Assembly: GCA_947595925.1 (NCBI GenBank) | Contig: CANQEV010000025.1 | Span: 1-42,759 of the forward strand | From: an uncultured Acetatifactor sp. | GTDB lineage: Bacteria; Bacillota; Clostridia; Lachnospirales; Lachnospiraceae | Length of the DNA stretch: 42,759 bases | Direction: 5' to 3' | Shown: piece after piece, positions 1-7,894 of the stretch | Numbering within the stretch: position 1 is the stretch's first letter | Layout of the letters: every line of letters begins with the position of its first letter | The notes under the pieces: model-generated | Told to the model about the DNA's origin: nothing | Seen by the model: the letters and a program-made list of their open reading frames with translations, nothing else | The model's database searches: none | Program-made: the position numbers and the translations under genes

Positions 1-90
1 GCAGGAAAACAGCAGACAGGAAGACAGCAGGCGGGAGAGCAACAGGCAGGAAAACAGCAGACAGGAAGACAGCAGGCAGGAGAACAGGGA
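1..90 (+). repeat. 15-bp minisatellite coding for pentapeptide repeats
   Basis: Six tandem copies of a 15-nt unit, in a 45-nt higher-order period (the 20 bases at 1 recur at 46). In the frame of the downstream comF gene they read as six pentapeptides of the form [A/T]-G-[K/R/E]-Q-[Q/G]. All three forward frames are open through the repeat: frame 1 runs into comF, frame 2 stops at 143-145, and frame 3 stops shortly after position 215. The stretch may therefore be the tail of an upstream gene, an N-terminal extension of ComF, or both overlapping. The left edge of the window prevents a decision. Confidence 0.85.
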
Positions 91-888
91 GTGGCAGACG
101 GGATCAGGGAAATGCAGCCGGCCGGGAGGAATGGCCGGGCGATAAGAACCGGCGGACGGTTTTGGAGAAAAACGGGGGACGCGGCGGTCCAGCTCCTGTT
201 TCCCAGGCGGTGCCCGGTGTGTGACAGGATCGTAAAGCCCTCCGGGGAAAAGATCTGCGTGGAATGTCTTGGAAAGCTGAAGCCGATCTCCGCGCCCTGG
301 TGCATGAAATGCGGAAAGAAGCTGCGGCGGGAGGGAGAATTCTGCGAGGAATGCCGGGACGGCAGAAGTCATTATTATACCGCGGCCAGGGCCCTTTATG
401 AATACGGGAGCGCGGCTCCCTCCATATACCGCCTGAAATACGGCGGACGCCGGGAGTACGGAGACTTTTTCGGAGAGGAGATGGCCGCGTGTCTTGGGGA
501 TTTCATCCGGGGGACGGGGGCGGAGGGACTGGTCCCGATCCCGCTCCATCCAAAACGGCAGCGGAAGCGGGGATACAATCAGGCGGAGGTTCTTGCCAAG
601 GCCCTTGGAGGAAAAACAGGTCTCCCTGTGTATGACAAAATATTGGTCAGAATAAAAAATACAGCGCCATTAAAGAATCAAAATTCTAAAGAAAGGCAAA
701 ATAATTTGAAAAAGGCTTTTCTTGTGAGAAAAAATGATGTAAAATTAAATACAATCATTCTTGTAGATGATATCTATACCACCGGCAGCACGGTGGATGA
801 AGCTGCAAGAGTTCTTTTGGACAACGGAGTGGGGAAGGTTTATGTTGTTGCGTTGGCGGGGAGCGAGGAGGTATCACTATGGCATTGA
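91..888 (+). CDS. comF: ComF family phosphoribosyltransferase-like protein
   Basis: ComF-type protein, a family linked to DNA uptake and ssDNA handling in competent bacteria. An N-terminal zinc module has CPVC (about residue 41), ICVEC, CMKC and CEEC pairs. A C-terminal type I phosphoribosyltransferase fold carries the PRPP loop ILVDDIYTTGST. The GTG at 91 has an AGGAG upstream, but the frame is open to the left edge, and ComF homologues usually begin only a few residues before the LLFPRRCPVC segment. The first roughly 30 residues are therefore an extension, or the true start lies further right or left. The gene overlaps the next one by 10 bases. Its middle (about 627-775) is strikingly A+T-rich compared with the rest. 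Family call is secure; start is not. Confidence 0.85.
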   Translation: MADGIREMQPAGRNGRAIRTGGRFWRKTGDAAVQLLFPRRCPVCDRIVKPSGEKICVECLGKLKPISAPWCMKCGKKLRREGEFCEECRDGRSHYYTAARALYEYGSAAPSIYRLKYGGRREYGDFFGEEMAACLGDFIRGTGAEGLVPIPLHPKRQRKRGYNQAEVLAKALGGKTGLPVYDKILVRIKNTAPLKNQNSKERQNNLKKAFLVRKNDVKLNTIILVDDIYTTGSTVDEAARVLLDNGVGKVYVVALAGSEEVSLWH

Positions 889-1295
889 GCACACAGACCT
901 GTAAGAGATGCGGAAGACTGTTCAACTATCTGGCGGGGGACAGACTCTGCCCTGTCTGCAAAGAAGAGATGGAAGTAAAATTCCATGAGGTAAAGGATTT
1001 CATCAAAGAGCATGAAAACGTCACGATTGCCCAGGTGTCGGAGGAGTGCAACGTGCAGCCCGCCTGGATCCAGAGGTGGCTCAGGGAGGAAAGACTTGAA
1101 CTGACGGAAAATTCGGCGATTACGCTGGACTGCGAGAGCTGCGGCGCGCCGATCCGCTCGGGAAGGCTCTGCAATAAATGCGCGGAAAGGCTGCGCAGTG
1201 CCGCGGGAGATTATATCCATGCCCACAAGGCCCAGACCGAGACGCCGTCGGTGCGTTCCGACAGCGCCAGGATGCGCTTTATTCAGAATGATTGA
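879..1295 (+). CDS. YvyF-like zinc-ribbon protein (TIGR03826-type)
   Basis: A 138-residue protein with two zinc-ribbon-like cysteine clusters (C8/C11 with C24/C27, and C85/C88 with C98/C101) flanking a helical middle that looks like a helix-turn-helix (IAQVSEECNVQPAWIQRWL). This matches the YvyF/TIGR03826 flagellar-region protein family usually found next to comF. No flagellar genes are visible here, so a flagellar role cannot be inferred from context. The ATG at 879 lies inside the end of comF, preceded by GAGGAGG at ideal spacing, which implies translational coupling. The exact biochemical role is unknown to me. Confidence 0.75.
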   Translation: MALSTQTCKRCGRLFNYLAGDRLCPVCKEEMEVKFHEVKDFIKEHENVTIAQVSEECNVQPAWIQRWLREERLELTENSAITLDCESCGAPIRSGRLCNKCAERLRSAAGDYIHAHKAQTETPSVRSDSARMRFIQND

Positions 1296-1306
1296 CGGGT
1301 GACGGT

Positions 1307-1702
1307 ATGTTAAATCAGGAAAAAGTCATTTTGATGACGAAACTTGCCTCTTATGAGGAAAAGGAAGGAAAGAAGAACGAGAATATCGGGAATTTCTTTC
1401 GGGGGGATTACGTGGCGATCCAGGTAGTGAAATCGCTGATATGCGCCACGCTGACGTTTGTCTTGATTTTTGCGATGTATATTTTCTACGATCTGGATGC
1501 CTTTATGACAGAAATTTACAAGATCGACCTTTTCAGCTATATCAAGAACATCCTGATATTTTACATCGTCACGGTGGTATTTTACTGTGCTCTGACATAT
1601 GTGTTCAGCACCTGGCGTTATTTCAGGGTCAGAAAAAGTCTGAAGCTCTTTTCACAGAACCTGAAGAAACTGAACGCAATGTACCGGGAGCGTAAAAACT
1701 AA
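1307..1702 (+). CDS. Conserved small membrane protein of unknown function
   Basis: About 131 residues from the ATG at 1307. A TTG at 1292 is in frame and would add five residues, but it overlaps the previous stop and has no better ribosome binding site. The N-terminal 35 residues are charged and polar. Two hydrophobic segments follow (about residues 42-63 and 80-105), separated by an acidic loop, and a basic amphipathic C-terminus ends in RERKN. It sits in the same direction and closely spaced between the YvyF-like gene and the membrane protein upstream of cdaA. I do not recognise a named family. Confidence 0.7.
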   Translation: MLNQEKVILMTKLASYEEKEGKKNENIGNFFRGDYVAIQVVKSLICATLTFVLIFAMYIFYDLDAFMTEIYKIDLFSYIKNILIFYIVTVVFYCALTYVFSTWRYFRVRKSLKLFSQNLKKLNAMYRERKN

Positions 1703-1722
1703 AACTTCCGGGGGAGGAAGAA

Positions 1723-3045
1723 ATGACTCTATTGTTGGAATATAGGGAAAAAATAAAGCGGTTTTACAGGATGAATTCCGTGGTAATCCTGCCGGTATTG
1801 AAATTCCTGGTGGCGTTTTTTGCGCTGAACGGCGTCAATACCCTGCTGGGTTATATGCCGAGGCTGGACAATATCGCCATCGTTCTGATCGCGTCTCTGG
1901 CGTGTTCCTTCCTGCCCGCCGGTTTCCTGACGCTGCTCTGTGCAGTCTTCAGCATAGCGCACTTATATGCCATGTCCCTGGAAGCGATGGGCGTGGGATT
2001 ATGCGTGTACCTTGTGCTCTTTTTAATGCTGTTCCGGTTCGCTCCAAAGGATTCTTACGTGGTGATCCTGACGCCGCTGCTGTTTTCCCTGAAGATTCCC
2101 TATGTCGTACCCATTGTGGTGGGCCTGATCGGGAATCCTGTCTCGGCAGTGTCCGTGGCTTGTGGAGTCATCGTGTATTATCTCCTGACGATGATGGTGG
2201 GATGCGCCCCGACTATTCGCACGATGAACGATTTCTCAGAGAAACTCCGCTATCTCATAGAGAATCTGATGGAAAACAAGTCCGCGATTGTAGTGGCCGC
2301 GTCGTTTGCAGTGACCGTAGTGGTGGTGTACGTGATCAGAAGGATGTCGGTGGAATACGCGTGGACGATTGCCATGGTGGCGGGAGCCATGGTGAATCTG
2401 CTCATTCTCTTAGTGGGGAACCTGATATATGATATCGATCTGTCCATGATCGGCGCGGTTCTGGGATCGATTCTCGCGATCGTGATCGCAAAGGTTATCG
2501 AGTTTTTCCGATTTTGCGTGGATTACAGCCGGACGGAGAAGGTGCAGTTTGAGGACGATGAATATTATTATTATGTAAAGGCTGTTCCCAAGATGAACGT
2601 GGCGGCATCCACGAAGACGGTAAAGAAGATCAACACCAATACCCAGAGCGGGGTATCCGTGGGGAGCGCGGCTGCGGCCAGATCCTACGCGGAGTCCAGA
2701 AACACTGAAAAGCCGGGCACTGTGGCCCGGACGAGGACAGAGGCGGGCTACGGAAGGGAACATGTGACGCCGGGCACGCAGAGGACCCAGGCGGGAAGCC
2801 AGGGCACAGCCGCCAGGACGGCAGGCCGTACCGGAAATTCCGCAGCGCCCCGCACGGGGGCGAATATGTCCTCCGGAGGCGGCAGTTACGGCACAACAGC
2901 CAGAAGCGCGGCGGGGAGAACTGTGAACCCCTCCGGAAACAGGAGTACGGTACAGCAGCGAACTCGCACGAATTATTCCGCACAGGGAGCGGCAAGAAAC
3001 AGTCAGAGGGCAGGGGATTCCGAAGATGACGAGGAGTTTTTTTAA
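1723..3045 (+). CDS. Polytopic membrane protein upstream of cdaA, unknown function
   Basis: A 440-residue protein. Residues about 20-255 contain around seven or more hydrophobic segments. A short acidic, tyrosine-rich patch (DDEYYYYVKAVPK) follows, then about 150 residues of low-complexity S/T/G/A/R sequence ending in the acidic SEDDEEFF. The tail is predicted disordered and cytosolic. A GGGAGG ribosome binding site precedes ATG 1723. It ends 3 bases before cdaA, so the two are almost certainly co-transcribed and perhaps coupled. Proteins of this type next to cdaA are, to my recollection, common in Lachnospiraceae; a functional link to c-di-AMP is inference only. Confidence 0.75.
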   Translation: MTLLLEYREKIKRFYRMNSVVILPVLKFLVAFFALNGVNTLLGYMPRLDNIAIVLIASLACSFLPAGFLTLLCAVFSIAHLYAMSLEAMGVGLCVYLVLFLMLFRFAPKDSYVVILTPLLFSLKIPYVVPIVVGLIGNPVSAVSVACGVIVYYLLTMMVGCAPTIRTMNDFSEKLRYLIENLMENKSAIVVAASFAVTVVVVYVIRRMSVEYAWTIAMVAGAMVNLLILLVGNLIYDIDLSMIGAVLGSILAIVIAKVIEFFRFCVDYSRTEKVQFEDDEYYYYVKAVPKMNVAASTKTVKKINTNTQSGVSVGSAAAARSYAESRNTEKPGTVARTRTEAGYGREHVTPGTQRTQAGSQGTAARTAGRTGNSAAPRTGANMSSGGGSYGTTARSAAGRTVNPSGNRSTVQQRTRTNYSAQGAARNSQRAGDSEDDEEFF

Positions 3046-3048
3046 CGG

Positions 3049-3945
3049 ATGCAATATTTGGAGAGGCTGCAGGGATATCTGAATAGTTTTAGGACGTATA
3101 GTACCAACATGGACTGGGGCGACCTGATTGAAATTTTTATCATTGCCATCCTGGTGTACTATATTCTCGCATGGATGAAGACCACGCGCGCGTGGGCCCT
3201 GCTGAAGGGCCTTATTGTGATTGGCGGTTTTATGGTGATCGCGGTCATCATGGAGATGAAGACAATCCTCTGGATTGGGGAAAAAGTCCTTGGATTTGCC
3301 GTTATCGCCTTGATCATCGTAATGCAGCCGGAACTTAGAAAAGCTTTGGAGGAACTGGGAAACAAGAATCTTTTCTGGGATTTCACCGGGAAACTCCCCT
3401 TTGACAGCCGCAAACGGGTGGATGAGAGCGTTCTCTCCGAGAGGAGCATCAACGAGATTGCAAAGGCCTGTACGGAGATGGGGAGGGCGAGGACCGGCGC
3501 CCTGATCGTGATCGAACGAAGCGAGTCACTGCGGGAGTACGCCCGCACGGGAATCGATGTGGACGCGGTGGTGACAAGTCAGTTGCTGATCAATATTTTT
3601 GAAAAAAACACGCCTCTGCACGACGGAGCGGTGATCATATCGGAAAACCGGGTTGTCTCCGCAACCTGTTATCTTCCGCTGACAGACAATCTGAACCTGA
3701 GCAAGGATCTGGGAACCCGCCACAGGGCGGCAGTAGGCATCTCCGAGGTCACGGATTCCCTGACTATCGTTGTGTCCGAGGAAACGGGAAGAATCAGCAT
3801 TGCCTGTGGAGGAGAGCTGACGCGCAATCTGGATCAGGAGAAGCTTAGGACCATGATACGCCAGATCGTGATGAAGGTGGGGGACGACGATCAGTCCGCA
3901 AAGGGCAGAGGGATCTTCAAGGGAAGGAGCAGGGAAAAGGCATGA
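3049..3945 (+). CDS. cdaA: Diadenylate cyclase CdaA
   Basis: Membrane-bound diadenylate cyclase making c-di-AMP from two ATP. Three transmembrane helices (about residues 25-42, 51-69 and 80-93) are followed by a DisA_N/DAC domain with both signature motifs: DGA at residues 192-194 and RHR at 224-226 (GTRHRAAVG). The 298-residue length is normal for CdaA. The start at 3049 follows the upstream stop directly, with GAGGAG further back. The gene overlaps cdaR by 4 bases. In Bacilli the canonical operon is cdaA-cdaR-glmM; here glmM is absent from this operon and a GlmM gene lies about 21 kb downstream. Confidence 0.96.
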   Translation: MQYLERLQGYLNSFRTYSTNMDWGDLIEIFIIAILVYYILAWMKTTRAWALLKGLIVIGGFMVIAVIMEMKTILWIGEKVLGFAVIALIIVMQPELRKALEELGNKNLFWDFTGKLPFDSRKRVDESVLSERSINEIAKACTEMGRARTGALIVIERSESLREYARTGIDVDAVVTSQLLINIFEKNTPLHDGAVIISENRVVSATCYLPLTDNLNLSKDLGTRHRAAVGISEVTDSLTIVVSEETGRISIACGGELTRNLDQEKLRTMIRQIVMKVGDDDQSAKGRGIFKGRSREKA

Positions 3946-5267
3946 AAAAAGTACTTGCAAATCTCAAGAGGATGCTGCTGCATAATACCGCCCTCAAAAT
4001 TGCGTCTTTTTTTCTGGCGTTTGTGATCTGGTTCATTGTGGTGCTTGTTGGAGATCCCCAGGACACAAGGCCATACAGCAATATTCAGGTCCGGCTGGTC
4101 AACACGGATCTCTTGGAGGAACAGAATAAGGTATATGAGATTTTAGACCGGACGGACGTGGTCCGCGTGATGGTCACAGCGCCCACAAGTGTTTTTCAGT
4201 CTCTGCGGTCCAGCGATATCATAGCGGAGGCGGATGTGAGCAAGCTCACGGACATCAACACCATTGCGATCACCTACTATACCCAGAACACGGCCTGGGA
4301 TGGGATTTCTTTTGAGGGAGATCACCAGGTAGTGCGCCTGAATGTGGAGGATAAGGACAGCAAGTGGGTCCGGATCGTCGCCCAGACGACGGGAAATGTG
4401 GCAGAGGGCTGTATAATCGGCGATATTACGACGGATCAGACGCTGATCAATATTTCCGGGGCAAAGTCCGCGGTGAGCCAGGTCGCAAGCGCCTACGCGG
4501 AGCTGAACGTGGAGGGAGCTACGAATGACATCTCCGCAAGCGTGGATATCTACCTCCGGGATGCGGAGGGAAAACGGATCTCTTCCCAGCGGGTAGAGAT
4601 GAGCGCGGAGCATCTGCTCATGACTGCGGAGGTCCTTGCCACGAAAGAAGTGCCCCTTGAAGCAGAGATTATGGGAGAACCCGCCGAAGGATACATGACG
4701 ATGGGCGGCCCGGAGCTCAGTCAGAACAGCGTGCTGATCGCCGGAACTTCCGCTAACCTCGCGACTGTGAACAAGATTACGATTCCGGCGGAAAAACTGG
4801 ATATTACGGACTTGACGGTGAACAAGGAGTTCACTGTCAACCTGAAAGACTGTCTGCCAGACAACATCCGTCTTGCAGAAAGCGATTTTAACGGCAGGAT
4901 CAGCGTAAATATGCAGATCGGTCAGATCAGGGAGAGAAATCTGGAAGTGCCTGCTGAAAATATTACGTTCCAAAATCTGCCGGAGGGCTTCGTGATATCA
5001 GTGTACCAGGATGAAGAGGGGCTGACGGTTCCGATTCCTGTCAGGGTGAGCGGTTTCTGGGACAAAGTAAATGGACTTCGGGCAAACGCTCTCACCGGGA
5101 CAGCGGATCTCGCCGAATGGATGACGGCGGAAAACATCACGTCCCTGCAGCCGGGTATTTATGACATTCCCACGAAATTTGAAGTGGGCGAGTACATGAC
5201 GGTGGAGGAGAGCGGGACGATCCGGGTCGAAATTACCGAGGCGGTCCCGGACGTGACAGAGGAGTAG
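3942..5267 (+). CDS. cdaR: CdaR-type YbbR-domain protein
   Basis: A 441-residue protein with one N-terminal transmembrane helix (about residues 18-37) and an extracytoplasmic part made of consecutive YbbR domains (beta-rich repeats of about 80-90 residues, probably four). CdaR binds and modulates CdaA in Firmicutes. The ATG overlaps the cdaA stop as ATGA, implying translational coupling. The acidic C-terminus (TEAVPDVTEE) is followed by non-coding DNA, so this is likely the last gene of the operon that begins upstream of the window. Family call is strong from sequence style, membrane anchor and context. Confidence 0.92.
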   Translation: MKKVLANLKRMLLHNTALKIASFFLAFVIWFIVVLVGDPQDTRPYSNIQVRLVNTDLLEEQNKVYEILDRTDVVRVMVTAPTSVFQSLRSSDIIAEADVSKLTDINTIAITYYTQNTAWDGISFEGDHQVVRLNVEDKDSKWVRIVAQTTGNVAEGCIIGDITTDQTLINISGAKSAVSQVASAYAELNVEGATNDISASVDIYLRDAEGKRISSQRVEMSAEHLLMTAEVLATKEVPLEAEIMGEPAEGYMTMGGPELSQNSVLIAGTSANLATVNKITIPAEKLDITDLTVNKEFTVNLKDCLPDNIRLAESDFNGRISVNMQIGQIRERNLEVPAENITFQNLPEGFVISVYQDEEGLTVPIPVRVSGFWDKVNGLRANALTGTADLAEWMTAENITSLQPGIYDIPTKFEVGEYMTVEESGTIRVEITEAVPDVTEE

Positions 5268-5271
5268 CGGT

Positions 5272-5372
5272 CTTTAAGCCGGACAGAGATAGCACTCTCG
5301 TTAGAAACAAAGCAGGTAACGATAAGCGGCATGGACTTTAGGCCGGACAGAGAAAATGCTCTTGTGAGAAAC
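5272..5372 (+). repeat. Imperfect 37-bp direct repeat between cdaR and the HPr gene
   Basis: Two copies of a 37-nt segment, 5272-5308 and 5336-5372, 64 nt apart. Both begin CTTTA[A/G]GCCGGACAGAGA and end AGAAAC. The second copy overlaps the -35 part of the candidate HPr promoter. They may be a duplicated regulatory segment; no function is established. Confidence 0.7.
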
Positions 5373-5390
5373 CGCTGAACATGCTAAAAT
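5362..5390 (+). promoter_or_regulatory. Candidate extended -10 promoter for the HPr gene
   Basis: TTGTGA (5362-5367), a 17-nt spacer, and TAAAAT (5385-5390) preceded by TG one base upstream (5382-5383), giving an extended -10. It would start transcription near 5397, leaving a leader of about 155 nt before the HPr start codon. Confidence 0.55.
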
Positions 5391-5455
5391 AAAAGAAAGA
5401 GGTAATCGGGGAAAATCAGAAAGCTGTGTGCAAAGGCAGTTGTCAGTCGGCGGAG

Positions 5456-5473
5456 CGCACCGGATCCGGTGCG
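5456..5473. repeat. 18-bp perfect palindrome in the HPr leader
   Basis: CGCACCGGATCCGGTGCG is a perfect dyad centred between 5464 and 5465, inside the predicted 5' leader of the HPr gene. It is not followed by a T-run, so it is not a standard terminator. It could be a protein binding site or an mRNA stem. Confidence 0.6.
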
Positions 5474-5550
5474 GTTTCCATTGCGGGAGCTGGGATTGCA
5501 AAAGAAAATGACCGGTTTGGGGCAAGATCAGAAAGTTGGAGGGAAGCAGT

Positions 5551-5814
5551 ATGGTAAGTCAGAAGGTTGTAATCAAAAACCCCACAGGACTTCATTTGAG
5601 ACCGGCGGGGATTCTCTGTAAAGAGGCAATGCAGTTCAAGTCGTTGATTACATTTCAATACCGGGAGAACGTGGCGAATGCGAAGAGCGTTCTCAGCGTT
5701 CTGGGCGCCTGTATCAAGTGCGGCGATGAAATTACATTTATGTGCGAGGGCGATGACGAAGAGGAAGCGCTGAAAGCGCTGGTCGCGGTAGTGGAAAACG
5801 GACTTGGAGAATAA
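5551..5814 (+). CDS. HPr family phosphocarrier protein
   Basis: An 87-residue HPr-like protein. The phosphoacceptor is His15 in the motif PTGLHLRPAG, and a serine falls exactly at position 46 (NAKS), the site phosphorylated by HPr kinase in low-GC Gram-positives. The start is taken at ATG 5551 because GGAGGG lies seven bases upstream and this start puts His at 15 and Ser at 46; an in-frame TTG at 5536 is less likely. The helix after Ser46 (VLSVLGACIKCGDE) differs from the classical SIMGVMSLG sequence. It could be the general PTS HPr or a paralogue of the Crh/HPr-like kind. No PTS enzyme I lies nearby. Confidence 0.9.
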   Translation: MVSQKVVIKNPTGLHLRPAGILCKEAMQFKSLITFQYRENVANAKSVLSVLGACIKCGDEITFMCEGDDEEEALKALVAVVENGLGE

Positions 5815-5818
5815 GAAG

Positions 5819-5850
5819 ACAGCCATGGCACTGCGCCATGGCTGTTATTT
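5819..5850. terminator. Hairpin terminator between convergent genes
   Basis: An 11-bp perfect stem (5819-5829 with 5835-5845), loop ACTGC, followed on the plus strand by TATTTTGT. It starts 4 bases after the HPr stop codon and sits between convergent genes, so it may also act for the minus-strand operon, although the T-run there is weak. Confidence 0.85.
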
Positions 5851-5900
5851 TGTGGTCGTCTGCGTGATGCAGATAAAAGTTTCCGTTCGATAAGACCGGA

Positions 5901-7031
5901 TCAGCGGTAGGTGAAATGATCCGTGTCCCGAATGATCAGTATCATAGTCTTTCCGGTGTTCAGTTCGATCTGCAGCTGGTTTTCGTCATAAAAGCGCGTT
6001 GCGCCGTAATCCGATGCTTTCTCCCAGGTGACAGGGATTCCCTTTCCGCGGGTAAAGAACCATCCGTCCCTGGTAGTGTCGACGCACTGCATGGCGAGAT
6101 AACCTTCGCCGATGTCCTCCTGTTTTACACGCTGCACCAGGATATTGCTGAAGGCGAGCTGCTCATTGTTTGCGCCGTCGATATGGGGTTCGTCCGTACC
6201 TCCCGATAAATATTGGGAACGATAGTAAAGCCCGGTCTCTTCATCGTACTCGAAGTAACAGCGGGTCAGGGGATACGCTTCCGTCATGTCGATGTAGGTG
6301 GCGTTCACGGTGCTGTTTCCGTATTGGACGAGGGTGTTTGGAGAATTGTCCGGCGCAAAAACAAAATGGGTTTCGTCCGCGAGCCCCGGCCTCTCCATAC
6401 TGTAGCCTTTCTTCTCGATGCCCTCCGTCAGGAGCTGCCCGGAGGTGTATGCGTTGTGCGGTTTTTCCCGGTCCGTGGTCCGGTAGAAGGAAGTGCTCTC
6501 GAACTGGCCGTCTATCGTCTCCGTGCCCTCCCGGTCCACCAGATCATAGATAAAGTAAGGACCACCGTAGTGCACGATCACGGAATCCCATTCGAAAGCC
6601 CAATAGGCGAAGTAACTTCGCAGGCTTCGGACATTGCCGATTTTTTTCAGGTCCTGCCAGTCCTGGAATACAGCCATCAGCCGGGTCATGCTGCCCTCCA
6701 CCTTTGCCTCATAGAGTATGTCGGCCTGAGACAGGCTGTATTGAGGAAGCGCGCGGATCTCATTCGGGATCATCACGGCGATGGGGCGGTTTCCCGCAAT
6801 CTCTTCATCAATCCATTCGTTTGTCAGAAGACTTCTGACCACCCCTTCCCGCGGCGGTATATTGTTAGGATCTACGACAGTATTGCCCTGTCTGTCGGGG
6901 GCGTCCCCCGTACTGCCTGTCTCTCCGATGGTTTCCCCAGGGGTTTCTTCAAATGGTGTATTGTGAAAACCGCATCCGGACAGGAGAACCAGTATCGTTA
7001 AAAAAATAACAGTCAGTCTCCAGCGTCTCAT
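5901..7031 (-). CDS. DUF3048 domain lipoprotein (YerB-like)
   Basis: A 376-residue exported lipoprotein: short basic N-terminus, hydrophobic core, lipobox LLSGC with the lipidated cysteine at position 20, then a polar E/T/G-rich linker to about residue 70. The rest matches the DUF3048/YerB family (N-terminal segment with RPIAVMIPNEIRALPQYSLSQADILYEAKVE split over about 86-115, and the C-terminal half with NILVQ and the final GKTMILIIRDT). Function of the family is unknown; it is extracytoplasmic. A GAGG lies nine bases before ATG 7031. It is second in a minus-strand operon, 21 nt after the PAP2-like gene. Confidence 0.9.
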   Translation of the reverse strand: MRRWRLTVIFLTILVLLSGCGFHNTPFEETPGETIGETGSTGDAPDRQGNTVVDPNNIPPREGVVRSLLTNEWIDEEIAGNRPIAVMIPNEIRALPQYSLSQADILYEAKVEGSMTRLMAVFQDWQDLKKIGNVRSLRSYFAYWAFEWDSVIVHYGGPYFIYDLVDREGTETIDGQFESTSFYRTTDREKPHNAYTSGQLLTEGIEKKGYSMERPGLADETHFVFAPDNSPNTLVQYGNSTVNATYIDMTEAYPLTRCYFEYDEETGLYYRSQYLSGGTDEPHIDGANNEQLAFSNILVQRVKQEDIGEGYLAMQCVDTTRDGWFFTRGKGIPVTWEKASDYGATRFYDENQLQIELNTGKTMILIIRDTDHFTYR

Positions 7032-7052
7032 ATCTAAAACCTCAGTGTTATT

Positions 7053-7508
7053 TTAAGAAATCATTCCGCAGATGGGGAATGCGATCAGTATGCCCAGTAT
7101 AGCGCCGCCTAATACCTGCAGAGGGGTATGTCCCACAAATTCCTTTAACTTTTCATCCGGGGAGAGTTCCCGGCGTCCCATTTCGGCAAAGATCGCTATC
7201 ATTTCGTTTAAAAGTTTTGCCTGGATACCGGTCTCCCGGCGCACCCCCATGGCGTCGTACATGACGATGAGAGCCAGGATCAGGGAGATGGCGAATTCGA
7301 AACTTTCGGAACCGTATTTGATGCAGGAGGCTGTGGCCAGCGCACATACGGTTGCGGAGTGTGAACTCGGCATTCCGCCGCTGCCGATCAGCCTTTCCGC
7401 CACAAATTTTTTTGTGAACAGCATATGGATCAAGGTCTTCAGGATTTGTGCGGCGAGCCAGCCGGCGGCTGCGGAAAGAAATATGGTGTTATGAAAAAAT
7501 TCGCTCAT
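7053..7508 (-). CDS. Divergent PAP2 (DUF212, YuiD-like) membrane protein
   Basis: A 151-residue membrane protein with about four hydrophobic segments and the hallmark GSGGMPSSHSATVCALAT at about residues 42-59, plus MGVRRETG near residue 98, both typical of the divergent PAP2/DUF212 (YuiD) family. The family resembles acid phosphatases acting on lipid phosphates, but its substrate is not established. The GGAG at good spacing supports ATG 7508. It is the first gene of the minus-strand pair with the DUF3048 lipoprotein. Confidence 0.92.
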   Translation of the reverse strand: MSEFFHNTIFLSAAAGWLAAQILKTLIHMLFTKKFVAERLIGSGGMPSSHSATVCALATASCIKYGSESFEFAISLILALIVMYDAMGVRRETGIQAKLLNEMIAIFAEMGRRELSPDEKLKEFVGHTPLQVLGGAILGILIAFPICGMIS

Positions 7509-7725
7509 CAGTACGCTCCGATACCCAGTATTGTTCTAAAGGATAACAATAAGTATAACTTATTTTTCAGAAAAAATCTATGCTTTTTCCCCAGAAAGTC
7601 ACTTTTTCGCGGGAAAAACCATGCCTTGCATTTTGTGAATGAAAACGACTGTGGAGAGGCAAAAAGCTGCAAGCGGTTTTTCTGTATATTTTAAGCGGAC
7701 CGCAGTTTTGAATGGAAAGTTCTTC
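7509..7725. other. Intergenic region between divergent genes
   Basis: A+T-rich gap upstream of the minus-strand operon and of the GtrB-like gene, which together with the promoter and leader up to 7894 spans 386 nt. A possible minus-strand -10 (TATACT, complement of 7552-7557) lacks a convincing -35. I see no credible coding region or structured RNA here. Confidence 0.5.
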
Positions 7726-7754
7726 TTGATAAGCTCTCTCAATTTATGTATTAT
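7726..7754 (+). promoter_or_regulatory. Candidate sigma-A promoter for the GtrB-like gene
   Basis: TTGATA (7726-7731), a 17-nt spacer, then TATTAT (7749-7754); five of six matches in each hexamer. It would give a leader of about 130 nt to the start at 7895. Confidence 0.7.
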
Positions 7755-7894
7755 AAAAGCAGCAGAAAGGGCAAAGAATATCCGTTTAGACGGGACGTAT
7801 AACAAGAGAGAACGATGCGATCCGATGAAGAAAGCCAGATATGGCGCAGCTGATGTGGGATTCCAGGGAAGCGCTGTACGGAAAAGAGGAGAAT

